A DNA stretch of 64,000 nt from Devosia sp. (GCF_025809055.1 NZ_CP075529.1:2529501-2593500); one strand, 5' to 3'; positions 38,550 through 47,166 are shown, counted from the first letter of the stretch. Numbers and translations: made by a program. Notes: generated by a model not told the origin, from the letters alone.

Positions 38550-38644
38550 CCAAGTCGAACAAGTCTGCGCCGCGCCCGAACTTGTTCCCTTCCACGCACA
38601 AATCGGTCTTGAGCTGGGGATGACAGTGTGGAAAAACTGGGCCC

Positions 38645-39247
38645 ATGCTCATCCTTGCGTCAAACAGCGTGACCCGTAAGTCCTTGCTGGAAAAGGCCGG
38701 TTTGGATTTCGCCGTCAGTCCGGCCGCCATTGACGAGCGCGGGATAGAAACGGAAGCCACGAGCGCCGGCGCCGACAGCCGCGACCTGGCTTTGCTCCTG
38801 TCGCAGCGCAAGGCGGAAGCGGTTTCAGCAAACCATCCCGGCGCAATCGTGATCGGCGCCGACCAGGTCCTTTCGCTCGGCCTCGAGGTTTTGCACAAGC
38901 CCGAAACCCTCGACGACGCCCGCACCCAGCTTGGCCGCCTCGCCGGCCGGACCCATCGCCTGCACGCGGCGGTGAGCCTGGTGCGGGACAACCAGCTGCT
39001 CTGGTCGCATCTCGAAACCGCCGAACTCACCATGCGCGCGTTCAGCGCCAGTGAGCGTGACCAAGTCCTGGCCCAGGAGGGTGATGCCGTCCTCGGATCG
39101 GTGGGTGCCTATCGCCTCGAGGGGCCCTCGATCCGGCTGTTCGAGACCGTCAGCGGCGACTATTTCACCATTCTGGGCCTGCCGCTGCTTCCCTTGCTTG
39201 CCGCATTGCGCGATATGGCACCCGAACTCCTGTCGCCCAAGGGCTGA
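38645..39247 (+). CDS. maf: Maf-like nucleotide pyrophosphatase
   Basis: A 200-residue Maf protein, a house-cleaning hydrolase of non-canonical nucleotides. It opens with LILASNSVTRKSLLEKAG, has the catalytic-site GADQVLSLGLEVLHKP near residue 78 and G-A-Y-R-L-E-G-P-S-I-R-L-F near 159. It is the first rightward gene after the origin and precedes aroE by 4 nt. Confidence 0.93.
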   Translation: MLILASNSVTRKSLLEKAGLDFAVSPAAIDERGIETEATSAGADSRDLALLLSQRKAEAVSANHPGAIVIGADQVLSLGLEVLHKPETLDDARTQLGRLAGRTHRLHAAVSLVRDNQLLWSHLETAELTMRAFSASERDQVLAQEGDAVLGSVGAYRLEGPSIRLFETVSGDYFTILGLPLLPLLAALRDMAPELLSPKG

Positions 39248-39251
39248 TGCC

Positions 39252-40082
39252 ATGACCACCAAAGCCTTCGTCATCGGGCACCCCATTGCCCATTCCCGCT
39301 CGCCGCTGATCCATGGCACCTGGCTGGCCGAACACGGCATTGACGGATCCTATGAGGCCATCGACGTCGCGCCCGCTGACCTGCCCGGCTTCTTCGCGCG
39401 CCTGCGGAACGGCGAATTTGCCGGCGGCAATGTCACCATTCCCCACAAGGAAGCCGTCTTTGCCCTTTGCGATGAGGTCGACCCGCTCGCCACCATGATC
39501 GGCGCGGTCAATACTCTGGTGGTCCGCGACGGCAAGATACATGGCACCAATACCGATTATCTCGGCTTTCTCGGCAATCTCGATGCGGCTGCCCCGGGCT
39601 GGTCGGACGGGCCCAATGACGCCATGATCATCGGCGCCGGCGGCGCGGCGCGGGCCGTCCTGGTGGCGCTGCGGCGGCGCGATGGCGGTCAGGTGCATGT
39701 GCTCAATCGCACCAGGGCCAATGCCGAACGCCTGGTCGCCGAGATCGATGGCCCCTTCCAGGCGCACGGCTTTGAGGATTTTGCTGAACTGGCGCCGCGC
39801 ATCGGACTGGTGGTCAATACCAGCTCCATCGGCATGCATGGCAGCCGCTTCGACTGGCTGGACATGGGGCGTCTCGCCAAATCGACCCTCGTCACCGATA
39901 TCGTCTATACGCCGCTCGAAACCCCGCTTCTGGCCGAGGCCAAGGCGCAAAACCTGCGCACCGTCGATGGCCTGGGCATGCTGCTGCATCAGGCCGTGCC
40001 CGGCTTTGCCGCCTGGTTCGGCGTGACCCCCGAGGTGACCCCGCAATTGCGCGCTCGGGTCGAAGCGACACTGGACCAGTAA
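39252..40082 (+). CDS. aroE: Shikimate dehydrogenase
   Basis: A 276-residue NADP-dependent enzyme of aromatic amino-acid synthesis. Substrate-site segments are FVIGHPIAHSRSPLIHGTWL (residues 6-25) and GGNVTIPHKEA with the catalytic Lys; GTNTDYLGF and the nucleotide loop GAGGAARAV follow. ATG 39252 is right after the maf stop. Coupled to coaE (4 nt). Confidence 0.96.
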   Translation: MTTKAFVIGHPIAHSRSPLIHGTWLAEHGIDGSYEAIDVAPADLPGFFARLRNGEFAGGNVTIPHKEAVFALCDEVDPLATMIGAVNTLVVRDGKIHGTNTDYLGFLGNLDAAAPGWSDGPNDAMIIGAGGAARAVLVALRRRDGGQVHVLNRTRANAERLVAEIDGPFQAHGFEDFAELAPRIGLVVNTSSIGMHGSRFDWLDMGRLAKSTLVTDIVYTPLETPLLAEAKAQNLRTVDGLGMLLHQAVPGFAAWFGVTPEVTPQLRARVEATLDQ

Positions 40083-40086
40083 AGCC

Positions 40087-40683
40087 ATGTGGACCGTCGG
40101 CATTACCGGTTCCATCGCCACCGGCAAGTCCACCCTGCTCGAGGCCTTTGCCAAGGTCGGCGTGCCGGTGTTTTCGGCCGATGCGGCGGTTGCCGAACTT
40201 TATGCGCATGAGGCCGTTGCCGCTGTTGACCAGCTGTTCCCCGGTGTCGCCAGGGACGGGTCCGTTGATCGGCAGGAACTGGGGCGGCGTCTTGCCGATG
40301 ATCCCAGCGGCTTTGCCCGGCTCGAGGCGCTGGTTCATCCCCTGGTCCGGCAGAAGATCGCCCGCTTTGTTGCTGACATGGCCCAAAAGGGCCATGCCGT
40401 GGCGGCGATCGAAGTGCCGTTGCTGTTCGAGAGCGGGTTCGATTATGGCTTTGACGCCATTGCCGTCACCCATGTCGACGATGCCACCCAGCGCCAGCGC
40501 ATCCTGGCTCGGCCGGGCATGAGTGTGGAAAAGATGGAAAGCCTGGTTGCCCGGCAGATGCCCCAGGCCGAAAAGAAGAAGCGCGCCACCTATCTTTTCG
40601 ATACGTCGCGGCCCAGGGCTGAGATCGACCACATGGTCGCCGAACTGGTCGAGGGCATCAAGGCGCATGGGGAGCGGCCATGA
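40087..40683 (+). CDS. coaE: Dephospho-CoA kinase
   Basis: A 198-residue P-loop kinase for the last step of CoA synthesis. Walker A is GSIATGKSTLLEAF near residues 7-20; FSADAAVAELY and VVAAIEVPLLFESG are conserved. One oddity: the family's usual D-A-D segment reads S-A-D-A here. It overlaps dnaQ by 4 nt. Confidence 0.95.
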   Translation: MWTVGITGSIATGKSTLLEAFAKVGVPVFSADAAVAELYAHEAVAAVDQLFPGVARDGSVDRQELGRRLADDPSGFARLEALVHPLVRQKIARFVADMAQKGHAVAAIEVPLLFESGFDYGFDAIAVTHVDDATQRQRILARPGMSVEKMESLVARQMPQAEKKKRATYLFDTSRPRAEIDHMVAELVEGIKAHGERP

Positions 40684-41384
40684 TCAGGGAAATCGTCCTC
40701 GACACCGAAACCACCGGCCTCGCCGCGACCGACGGCGACCGGCTTGTGGAGATCGGTTGCGTGGAACTGATCAACCACATTCCGACCGGCAAGCATCACC
40801 ACGTCTATATCAATCCCCAGCGGTCCATGCCCGAAGAGGCTTTTCGGATCCACGGACTGGGCGATGATTTTCTCGCCGACAAGCCGCTTTTCGAGGCCGT
40901 GGCCGATGGCTTTCTCAATTTTATCGGCGATGCGACCCTGGTTATTCACAACGCGCCCTTCGACATGGGTTTTCTCAATGCCGAATTGGAGCGTGGCGGA
41001 CGGCCGCGCCTCACCAATGCGGTGATCGATACCGTCATGGTCGCCCGCAAGAAGCATCCGGGCGCCCGCGTCAGTCTTGATGCCCTGTGCAAGCACTATG
41101 GCATCGACAATTCCCGCCGCACCCTGCACGGGGCCCTGCTCGACAGCGAAATCCTGGCCGAAGTCTATCTAGAGCTGATCGGCGGCAAGCAGGTGAGCCT
41201 GGCGCTGATGGCCGAGGCGGAGGCCGGCAGCGGCGCCATTGCCCTCGAACGCGTTCCCGTGCGGCCCCGACCTACGCCCCTGCCGCAGCGGCTGACCGCC
41301 GAGGAGGCCGCCGCGCATGACGCCTTTGTCGCCAAGATGGGCGAGACGGCGCTCTGGGCCCAATATTCCGACCGCGCCCAATAA
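40680..41384 (+). CDS. dnaQ: DNA polymerase III subunit epsilon
   Basis: A 234-residue DEDDh proofreading exonuclease. ExoI motif is IVLDTETTGL (residues 4-13), ExoII is VIHNAPFDMGFLN near 88, and ExoIII is HGALLDSEILAEVY near 146 with the catalytic His and Asp. Overlaps coaE by 4 nt. A bidirectional terminator separates it from secB. Confidence 0.96.
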   Translation: MIREIVLDTETTGLAATDGDRLVEIGCVELINHIPTGKHHHVYINPQRSMPEEAFRIHGLGDDFLADKPLFEAVADGFLNFIGDATLVIHNAPFDMGFLNAELERGGRPRLTNAVIDTVMVARKKHPGARVSLDALCKHYGIDNSRRTLHGALLDSEILAEVYLELIGGKQVSLALMAEAEAGSGAIALERVPVRPRPTPLPQRLTAEEAAAHDAFVAKMGETALWAQYSDRAQ

Positions 41385-41411
41385 AAAACCCCGGCCTGGA
41401 CCGGGGTTTTT
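41384..41411. terminator. Bidirectional terminator between dnaQ and secB
   Basis: An 11-bp stem (41384-41394 with 41401-41411) with A and T tracts on both flanks, so it can end both convergent transcripts. Confidence 0.9.
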
Positions 41412-41430
41412 CGCGTCAAACGGATGACGA

Positions 41431-41949
41431 TTAGTTTGGCTTGGCGGCTTCGCCATTGCCGGCCGGGGCGGCATTGCCCTGCTGGGCCGCCAGCTTGGCC
41501 AGGTTCTGCCGGTAGATGGCCGCGAAGTCGACGGGCTCCATCATCAGCGGCGGGAAGCCCCCCTGCTGGGTGACGGTGGCCAGCACCTGACGCGCGAAGG
41601 GGAAGATCAGGCGCGGGCATTCGACCATCACCAGCGGGGAAATCTGCGCGTCGGGCACGTTCTTGATGCGGAAAATGCCGCCATAGACCAGTTCGACATT
41701 GAACAGCACGGTCTCTTCGCGATTGGCCTTGGCGTTGAGCGTCAATTCGACCGCATAGACTTCATCGCTCTGCTTCTTGACGCCCACCGAGATGGAAACG
41801 TTGAAGGCCGGGTTGGCGCCCGTGGCCATCAGGGTGGCCGGAGCGCCCGGATTTTCAAAGCTCAGGTCGCGGATATACTGACCCATCAGGTTCATGCTGG
41901 GCGCGTTGGCGGGCTGCGGCGCCGCTGCGCCAGTCGTTTCGTCGGCCAT
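41431..41949 (-). CDS. secB: Protein-export chaperone SecB
   Basis: A 172-residue cytoplasmic chaperone for the Sec pathway. Conserved segments are IRDLSFENPGAPATL (about residues 26-40), EVYAVELTLNA and CPRLIFPFARQVLATVTQQGGFPPLMMEPVDF. A short Ala-rich tail ends it. It is convergent with dnaQ and about 85 nt downstream of the FxsA-family gene, on the same strand. Confidence 0.95.
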   Translation of the reverse strand: MADETTGAAAPQPANAPSMNLMGQYIRDLSFENPGAPATLMATGANPAFNVSISVGVKKQSDEVYAVELTLNAKANREETVLFNVELVYGGIFRIKNVPDAQISPLVMVECPRLIFPFARQVLATVTQQGGFPPLMMEPVDFAAIYRQNLAKLAAQQGNAAPAGNGEAAKPN

Positions 41950-42033
41950 TACTTGGTCCTTCGTCGTTCGGAAAATTTGGCAATTCTGGCCGGCTGGCTA
42001 GCACTTTTGGCCCCGCCGAACAAGCCGAGCCGC

Positions 42034-42507
42034 CTAGGGCTGGCCGTCCCGCCAGTCCTTGTCGTCGAGCTCGATGGCCTTGGGGGCGCTGTTGGGCGCG
42101 CCTTCGGCATCGCCATGGCGGCGATAGGTGGTGGTGGTTTCAACCACCCGGACCCGGCTGGCGAGAGCCTTGAAGATCGCCTCGCGCACCGGCGGCACCA
42201 GCAGCGTCAGCGCCGCGATGTCGCTGAGGAATCCCGGCAGAACCAGGAGAATGGCGGCCAGCCCGATCAGCATGGCATCAAAGACCTGCCGGCCCGGAAT
42301 CGTTCCAGCGCTGACATTGGTGCGCATGCGGTTGATGACACCCAGTCCCTGGGCGCGCAGCAGAATGCCGCCCAGCAGGGCCGCCGCCAGCACCAGACCC
42401 AGCGTGGGCAACACGCCGATGGCCCGGCCGACCACGATGAACAGGGCGATTTCCACCAGCGGCAGGATCAGAAAGGACAGAGCGAACAGGCGGGCCAAGC
42501 GCGACAT
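42034..42507 (-). CDS. FxsA family membrane protein
   Basis: About 157 residues. The hydrophobic front half, with FLILPLVEIALFIVVGRAIG and then L-G-L-V-L-A-A-A-L-L-G-G-I-L-L-R, matches FxsA/YtzA proteins (cytoplasmic membrane, linked to phage exclusion in E. coli). The acidic tail is cytoplasmic. ATG 42507 has AAGGA directly adjacent with no spacing; the TTG three codons later (42498) is a possible real start. It is divergent from the Tim44-like gene. Confidence 0.85.
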   Translation of the reverse strand: MSRLARLFALSFLILPLVEIALFIVVGRAIGVLPTLGLVLAAALLGGILLRAQGLGVINRMRTNVSAGTIPGRQVFDAMLIGLAAILLVLPGFLSDIAALTLLVPPVREAIFKALASRVRVVETTTTYRRHGDAEGAPNSAPKAIELDDKDWRDGQP

Positions 42508-42663
42508 TCCTTGTAAGAGTGCTGGCGAGGCGCGGCAAAGTGCATCTCGCCCCAACGTGAACTGGTTTTGGGCTAAAGCTTTCCCTATATATAGGCATAG
42601 CTCCGGCGCAGAACGAGCGCCGCCCCATTTTTTTCGACGCCCATTGCGCAAGGTAGCTGCTTC

Positions 42664-43380
42664 ATGGACGATTTTCTCGATCTGCCGACCCTCATCGCCA
42701 TCGTCGTGGCCGTATTTGTGCTGTTTCGCCTGCGCGGGGTGCTCGGCACCCGCACCGGCAACGAGCGTCCGCCCGTGGACCGTTCGCGCTCGACCCCGGC
42801 CAAGGACCAGGCCAATGACGATACGGTCGTCCCGATGCGGCCCCGGCCGGCGCAGCCCGATCTCGATGACGAGCGCCGGGCCCGCAAGCTCGATGCGGAG
42901 ATCGAGCAGGCCGCCGCCGGCAATGCTGACCTCGCCGCCGGCCTCAGGGCCGTGGCCGAAGCCGATCCCACCTTCACGCCCAAGAGCTTCCTCGATGGCG
43001 CCAAGCAGGCCTATGAGATGATCGTCACCGCCTTTGCCGAAGGTGACCGCCAGACCCTGCGCAATCTGCTCGAAAAGGACATTTTCGACAGCTTCCAGCG
43101 CGCCATTGCCGAGCGTGAAGCCGCCGGCCAGAAGGTCGATTTCACCTTTGTCGGCCTGCCGCGCATCGCCATCGTCGATGCCGAATACGACAAGAAGAAC
43201 ATCAATGTGACCGTCGATTTCCACGCCGAAGTGGTTTCGGCGACGCGCGACAAGGATGGCAATCTGGTCGAGGGCAATGCCGATGCCGTCCAGACCATTG
43301 CAGATGAATGGACCTTCTCCCGCAATCCCAAATCGCGCGACCCGAACTGGAAGGTGATCGCCACCAGCCAGCTCGATTGA
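42664..43380 (+). CDS. Tim44/TimA-like membrane-anchored adaptor protein
   Basis: A 238-residue protein with an N-terminal helix (about residues 8-25), a Pro/Arg-rich linker and a Tim44-like domain from about residue 90 (K-S-F-L-D-G-A-K-Q-A-Y-E-M-I-V-T-A-F-A-E-G-D) to the end. Bacterial members may act as protein-translocation or membrane adaptor factors. Close to secB and fxsA as in other Hyphomicrobiales. The usual mltA gene after it is missing. Confidence 0.88.
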   Translation: MDDFLDLPTLIAIVVAVFVLFRLRGVLGTRTGNERPPVDRSRSTPAKDQANDDTVVPMRPRPAQPDLDDERRARKLDAEIEQAAAGNADLAAGLRAVAEADPTFTPKSFLDGAKQAYEMIVTAFAEGDRQTLRNLLEKDIFDSFQRAIAEREAAGQKVDFTFVGLPRIAIVDAEYDKKNINVTVDFHAEVVSATRDKDGNLVEGNADAVQTIADEWTFSRNPKSRDPNWKVIATSQLD

Positions 43381-43401
43381 CCCTTTGCGGCAGGCCCATC
43401 C

Positions 43402-43983
43402 ATGTCCAAGCGCGACCACAAGCGCCTGCCGCATGATTTTCACCTCTGGACCCATGTGGCCGAGACGGTGGAGCCGCTGCGCCGCAAGGGCCTGTTGCGG
43501 CTGAACCAGGCAGCTCTGCCGGTGCCAGAGGTCGAGCCGACGCCGGTGATCAAGCGGGGGCCCAAACCGCTGGGCCGGGGCAAGCCTTTTCTGCCCGCCT
43601 TCCAGGCGCCCGGTCTTCCCGGCGCCGCCGCCGATCGGGCCGTCGATCCCGCCATCCACAAGAAGGTGCGGCGCGGCCGCATCGACATCGATGGCACCAT
43701 CGACCTTCATGGCATGACCCAGACCCAGGCCCGCGAGGCCCTGCGCCGCTATGTTGGCGCCCGGGCGGCTCGGGGTGACCGCACCATTCTCGTCATCACC
43801 GGCAAGGGCCTCAAGACCGACAATGACTATGTGGCGGCCATGACCGAGCGCGGGATCCTGCGCACCATGCTGCCGATCTGGCTGAGCGAGCCCGGCCTGT
43901 CGCATCTGATTTCCGGCTGGAGCGTGGCGGCCCGTGGCCATGGCGGGGAGGGCGCATGGTATGTGCGCCTGCGCCGCCAATGA
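43402..43983 (+). CDS. Smr/MutS-family domain protein
   Basis: A 193-residue protein with a basic N-terminal part and a C-terminal Smr domain (about residues 92-190): DLHGMTQTQAREALRRYV, then VITGKGLKTDN, the key HGM/G-K-G loop of Smr nucleases. It starts 21 nt after the Tim44-like gene and overlaps the XRE regulator by 4 nt. Probable nucleic-acid nuclease, substrate unknown. Confidence 0.92.
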   Translation: MSKRDHKRLPHDFHLWTHVAETVEPLRRKGLLRLNQAALPVPEVEPTPVIKRGPKPLGRGKPFLPAFQAPGLPGAAADRAVDPAIHKKVRRGRIDIDGTIDLHGMTQTQAREALRRYVGARAARGDRTILVITGKGLKTDNDYVAAMTERGILRTMLPIWLSEPGLSHLISGWSVAARGHGGEGAWYVRLRRQ

Positions 43984-44348
43984 CCCCGCTCGGCGCCAGG
44001 CTGCGGGCCCTGCGCGAGGCGCGCGGCATTTCGCTCAAGGACATGGCCGCGGCCCTCAACGTCTCGAGTGCCTATCTTTCGGCGCTCGAACACGGCCGGC
44101 GCGGCCAGCCCACCAGCTTTCTCCTCCACCGCATCATCGCGTTCTTCAACGTCATCTGGGACGAGGCCGAGGAATTGCAGCGCCTGGCCGAAATATCCGA
44201 TCCCAAGGTGACCATCGACACCGGCGGCCTCGCCCCCGAGGCCACCGAACTCACCAACCGCCTGCGCGACGACATCACCCGGCTTGAGCCTGAAGACCTG
44301 AAATTCCTGCGCGACGAACTGGTGAAGCGGGCCGGGAAGAAGCGCTGA
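43980..44348 (+). CDS. XRE-family helix-turn-helix regulator
   Basis: A 122-residue protein. The HTH covers residues about 6-40 (GARLRALREARGISLKDMAA, then SSAYLSALEHGRRG). The C-terminal part holds a mostly helical, acidic region of unknown role. ATG 43980 overlaps the Smr stop (ATGA). Homologues often sit next to gyrB, but gyrB is not here. Target unknown. Confidence 0.85.
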   Translation: MTPLGARLRALREARGISLKDMAAALNVSSAYLSALEHGRRGQPTSFLLHRIIAFFNVIWDEAEELQRLAEISDPKVTIDTGGLAPEATELTNRLRDDITRLEPEDLKFLRDELVKRAGKKR

Positions 44349-44356
44349 ATCCTCTT

Positions 44357-44504
44357 CCTTCTCCCCTTGAGGGAGAAGGTGGATCGCGCGGCGCGCGAGA
44401 CGGATGAGGGGTCCCGGACCCTTCGCGCGCACTTGAGGCGGTTGAAAGATCAATACCCCTCATCCGCCCCTGTGGGGCACCTTCTCCCTCAAGGGGAGAA
44501 GGGG
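44357..44504. repeat. Family E repeat with terminal inversion (copy 1)
   Basis: Left arm with CCTTCTCCCCTTGAGGGAG...GATGAGGGGT, right arm its inverted partner ending in AAGGGGAGAAGG, between convergent XRE and hslU. The arms could pair over 45 bp. Other copies at 48976 and 53035. Confidence 0.85.
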
Positions 44505-44523
44505 AGAGCGGCCATCGCCGCCG

Positions 44524-45831
44524 CTACAGGACGAACTTGCTGAGATCGGTATCCCCGGCCAGAACGCCGACCTTTTCGCGCACGAAAGCGGCGTCGATCT
44601 TTACGGTCTGGCCGGCCCGGTCCGGCGCGTCGAAGGAAATTTCCTCGACCAGCCGCTCCATCACCGTCTGCAAGCGGCGGGCACCAATGTTCTCGACACT
44701 GGAGTTTACCTTCACCGCGGCATCGGCGATCGCCTCGATGGCGTCGGCCGTCACCTCCAGCGTCAGGCCCTCGGTGCCCATCAGCGCCACATATTGCTTG
44801 ATGAGGCTGGCTTCGGTGTCATTGAGGATGCCGATGAAATCGTCCCGCGTCAGGGCCTTGAGCTCCACCCGGATCGGCAGGCGACCCTGCAGTTCGGGCA
44901 ACAGGTCGCTGGGCTTGGACACATGGAAGGCGCCCGAGGCGATGAACAGGATATGGTCGGTCTTGACCGGGCCGTACTTGGTCGAAACCGTCGTGCCCTC
45001 GATCAGCGGCAACAGGTCGCGCTGCACGCCCTCGCGTGACGGACCGCCCTGTACCCCGCCTTCGCGGGCTGCGACCTTGTCGATCTCGTCGATGAAGACG
45101 ATGCCGTGATTTTCCACCAGTTCGATGGCCTCGGCCTTGAGCTGGTCCTGGTCGAGCAGCTTGTCGGCTTCCTCGGCGATCAGCGGTTCATAGGCGTCCT
45201 TGACCTTGATCTTGCGCTTGACGCCGCGCCCGCCCATGGCCTGCTTGAACATGTCGGAAATGTTGATCATGCCGATGCCGCCGCCCTGCATGCCCGGGAA
45301 ATCGAATCCCTGCGGCGTCGCCGGCGTCATCTCGATCTCGATTTCCTTGTCGTCGAGCTCGTTGTTGCGCAGCTTGTTGCGAAAACTGTCGCGGGTCGAG
45401 GGCGTGGCCGAGGTGCCGACCAAGGCGTCGAGCACGCGCTCTTCGGCATTGTGATGGGCCTGCGCCTGCACGTCGCGGCGGCGCTTGTCGCGCAGCACCG
45501 TGATCCCGGCCTCCACGAGGTCGCGAACGATCTGCTCGACATCGCGGCCGACATAGCCGACCTCGGTGAACTTGGTGGCTTCCACCTTGACGAAGGGGGC
45601 CTGGGCGAGACGGGCAAGGCGCCGCGAAATCTCGGTCTTGCCGACGCCCGTCGGCCCGATCATCAGGATGTTCTTGGGGCTGACCTCGCGGCGCAGCTCG
45701 GGGCTGAGCTGCTGCCGGCGCCAGCGATTGCGCAGGGCCACGGCCACGGCGCGCTTGGCATCGGCCTGGCCGACAATGTGGCGGTCGAGCTCGGAAACGA
45801 TCTCGCGCGGGGAAAAATTGGTTTCACTCAT
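44524..45831 (-). CDS. hslU: ATP-dependent protease ATPase subunit HslU
   Basis: A 435-residue AAA+ unfoldase. Walker A is IGPTGVGKTEISRRLARLA near residues 57-75, Walker B is VFIDEIDKVA, and the I-domain lies between. The C-terminal tail ends in SKFVL, which docks into HslV. It is separated from hslV by a GNAT gene rather than being adjacent. Confidence 0.97.
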   Translation of the reverse strand: MSETNFSPREIVSELDRHIVGQADAKRAVAVALRNRWRRQQLSPELRREVSPKNILMIGPTGVGKTEISRRLARLAQAPFVKVEATKFTEVGYVGRDVEQIVRDLVEAGITVLRDKRRRDVQAQAHHNAEERVLDALVGTSATPSTRDSFRNKLRNNELDDKEIEIEMTPATPQGFDFPGMQGGGIGMINISDMFKQAMGGRGVKRKIKVKDAYEPLIAEEADKLLDQDQLKAEAIELVENHGIVFIDEIDKVAAREGGVQGGPSREGVQRDLLPLIEGTTVSTKYGPVKTDHILFIASGAFHVSKPSDLLPELQGRLPIRVELKALTRDDFIGILNDTEASLIKQYVALMGTEGLTLEVTADAIEAIADAAVKVNSSVENIGARRLQTVMERLVEEISFDAPDRAGQTVKIDAAFVREKVGVLAGDTDLSKFVL

Positions 45832-45834
45832 GAC

Positions 45835-46347
45835 TTATGCTCCTGGTGCCTTGTCGAGGAAGCGCACCATCAGGTGTTCGTCGATATATCGACCGTTCAC
45901 AAAGAGGTAGCGGGGCTCGGTCCCATAGGTCTCAAAGCCCAGCTTCTGGTAAAGGCGTATGGCCGGCTCGTTCTCCGACCACACACCCAGATGCAGCTGG
46001 ATGACGTGTTGGCTGGCATGATTGACCAGGTGCTCGACCAGCGCCCGAGAGAGGCCGGTGCCGCGATGGTTGGGCCGCGTATAGACCTGGATCATCCAGC
46101 CGCGATGGTTTTCCTTGGCGCCGTCATTGCGCATGAAGGCGTTGATCCCGGCGAGCGAGCCGTCAGCCAGCACTGCGCCGAAAACCGTCAGGGCTTCGAG
46201 CGAGCGGCGGATATCGTCATCCGAGCGCTGCGCAAAGGCCTCGGCGGTGGAGACGAAGGCCTCCGGATGATTGGCCAGGGCCTCGTGCCGGATGGCGCGA
46301 TAGGCCGCTAGGTCATCGGGCCCGAGGCGGCGGATCGTGTAGCTCAC
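45835..46347 (-). CDS. GNAT family N-acetyltransferase
   Basis: A 170-residue GNAT protein: Y-T-I-R-R-L-G-P-D-D-L at the start, V-Y-T-R-P-N-H-R-G-T-G-L-S-R-A-L-V near the CoA loop and R-L-Y-Q-K-L-G-F-E-T-Y-G at the end. Inserted between hslV (4-nt overlap) and hslU (3-nt gap), so presumably co-transcribed. Substrate unknown. Confidence 0.88.
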   Translation of the reverse strand: MSYTIRRLGPDDLAAYRAIRHEALANHPEAFVSTAEAFAQRSDDDIRRSLEALTVFGAVLADGSLAGINAFMRNDGAKENHRGWMIQVYTRPNHRGTGLSRALVEHLVNHASQHVIQLHLGVWSENEPAIRLYQKLGFETYGTEPRYLFVNGRYIDEHLMVRFLDKAPGA

Positions 46348-46904
46348 GCGGAAAGCTCGATGGTTTCGACCGTCACATTGCCATTGGTATAGACGCAGAT
46401 TTCCTCGGCGATCTTCATGGCGCGGCGGGCAACGTCCTCGGCATCGAGCTCGGTCGCCTGGTGCAGGGCCAAGGCCGCCGAATGGGCATAATTGCCGCCC
46501 GAGCCGATAGCGATGACCCCATGGTCGGGGGTCAAAACGTCGCCATTGCCGGTCAGCACCAGCGTATCGGTCTTGTCGGCCACGATCATCATGGCTTCGA
46601 GTTTGCGCAGGTATTTGTCGCCACGCCAGTCCTTGGCCAGCTCGACGGCGGCGCGCATCAACTGATCGGGATATTGCTCGAGCTTGGCTTCCAGCCGCTC
46701 GAACAGGGTAAAGGCGTCGGCGGTCGAGCCGGCAAAGCCGCCGATCACCTTGCCACCGGCCAGCCGGCGCACCTTCTTGGCGCCATGCTTCATCACGGTC
46801 TGGCCCATCGACACCTGGCCATCGCCAGCCACCACAACCTTGTTGCCCTTGCGGACGGAAACGATCGTCGTCCCGTGCCAGCCGGGAAAATCACTGTCAC
46901 TCAT
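46344..46904 (-). CDS. hslV: ATP-dependent protease subunit HslV
   Basis: A 186-residue peptidase. After a short propeptide the catalytic Thr is in HGTTIVSVRKGNKVVVAGDG; TGSTAD-type GGFAGSTADAFTL and GSGGNYAHSAAL are family signatures. It forms the HslUV protease in the cytoplasm. ATG 46904 chosen; upstream codons are non-conserved. It is divergent from hisB, with an inverted repeat between. Confidence 0.96.
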   Translation of the reverse strand: MSDSDFPGWHGTTIVSVRKGNKVVVAGDGQVSMGQTVMKHGAKKVRRLAGGKVIGGFAGSTADAFTLFERLEAKLEQYPDQLMRAAVELAKDWRGDKYLRKLEAMMIVADKTDTLVLTGNGDVLTPDHGVIAIGSGGNYAHSAALALHQATELDAEDVARRAMKIAEEICVYTNGNVTVETIELSA

Positions 46905-47000
46905 TTGGGGAAACACTCCGAACTGTTGGATGATATTTAGGGCGGCCCGAGGCGATTGCAACCGGGGCGACCCTGCCCGACGGCAACCACACACGCGATC

Positions 47001-47083
47001 GTCACCCTCGGGCTCGACCCGAGGGCACTACACTTGATGGTGTTGGTGATGTGCAACACCCTCGGGTCAAGCCCGAGGGTGAC
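47001..47083. repeat. Inverted repeat between hslV and hisB
   Basis: GTCACCCTCGGGCTCGACCC-type arm (47001-47025) and its inverted partner (47059-47083), one mismatch. Each arm is itself palindromic. Confidence 0.85.
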
Positions 47084-47114
47084 GTCTGGTGAATGGTTGT
47101 CTTCAACGCAATCT

Positions 47115-47132
47115 TTATGCGTTTGCGCATAA
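47115..47132. promoter_or_regulatory. 18-bp dyad upstream of hisB
   Basis: TTATGCG-N4-CGCATAA, 35 nt before the hisB start; may be an operator. Confidence 0.35.
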
Positions 47133-47166
47133 GTGCTAGTGACCCGCCGAACGCCGGAGAGCCGAG

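Larger units (their letters stand above)
38203..38644. other. oriC: Predicted chromosomal origin of replication (oriC)
   Basis: A gene-free 442-bp gap between the divergent hemE and maf genes. DnaA-box-like 9-mers: TTATCCGCA (38271), CCATCCACA (38288, and reverse at 38441), TTATCCCCA (38482) and TTTTCCACA (reverse, 38627). A pyrimidine/AT-richer stretch lies near 38221-38275. Three CtrA-type elements are listed separately. The genes switch strand here, as expected at an origin, and parAB with parS lie close by. Hemi-origin position beside hemE matches Caulobacter. Not experimentally shown. Confidence 0.8.
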
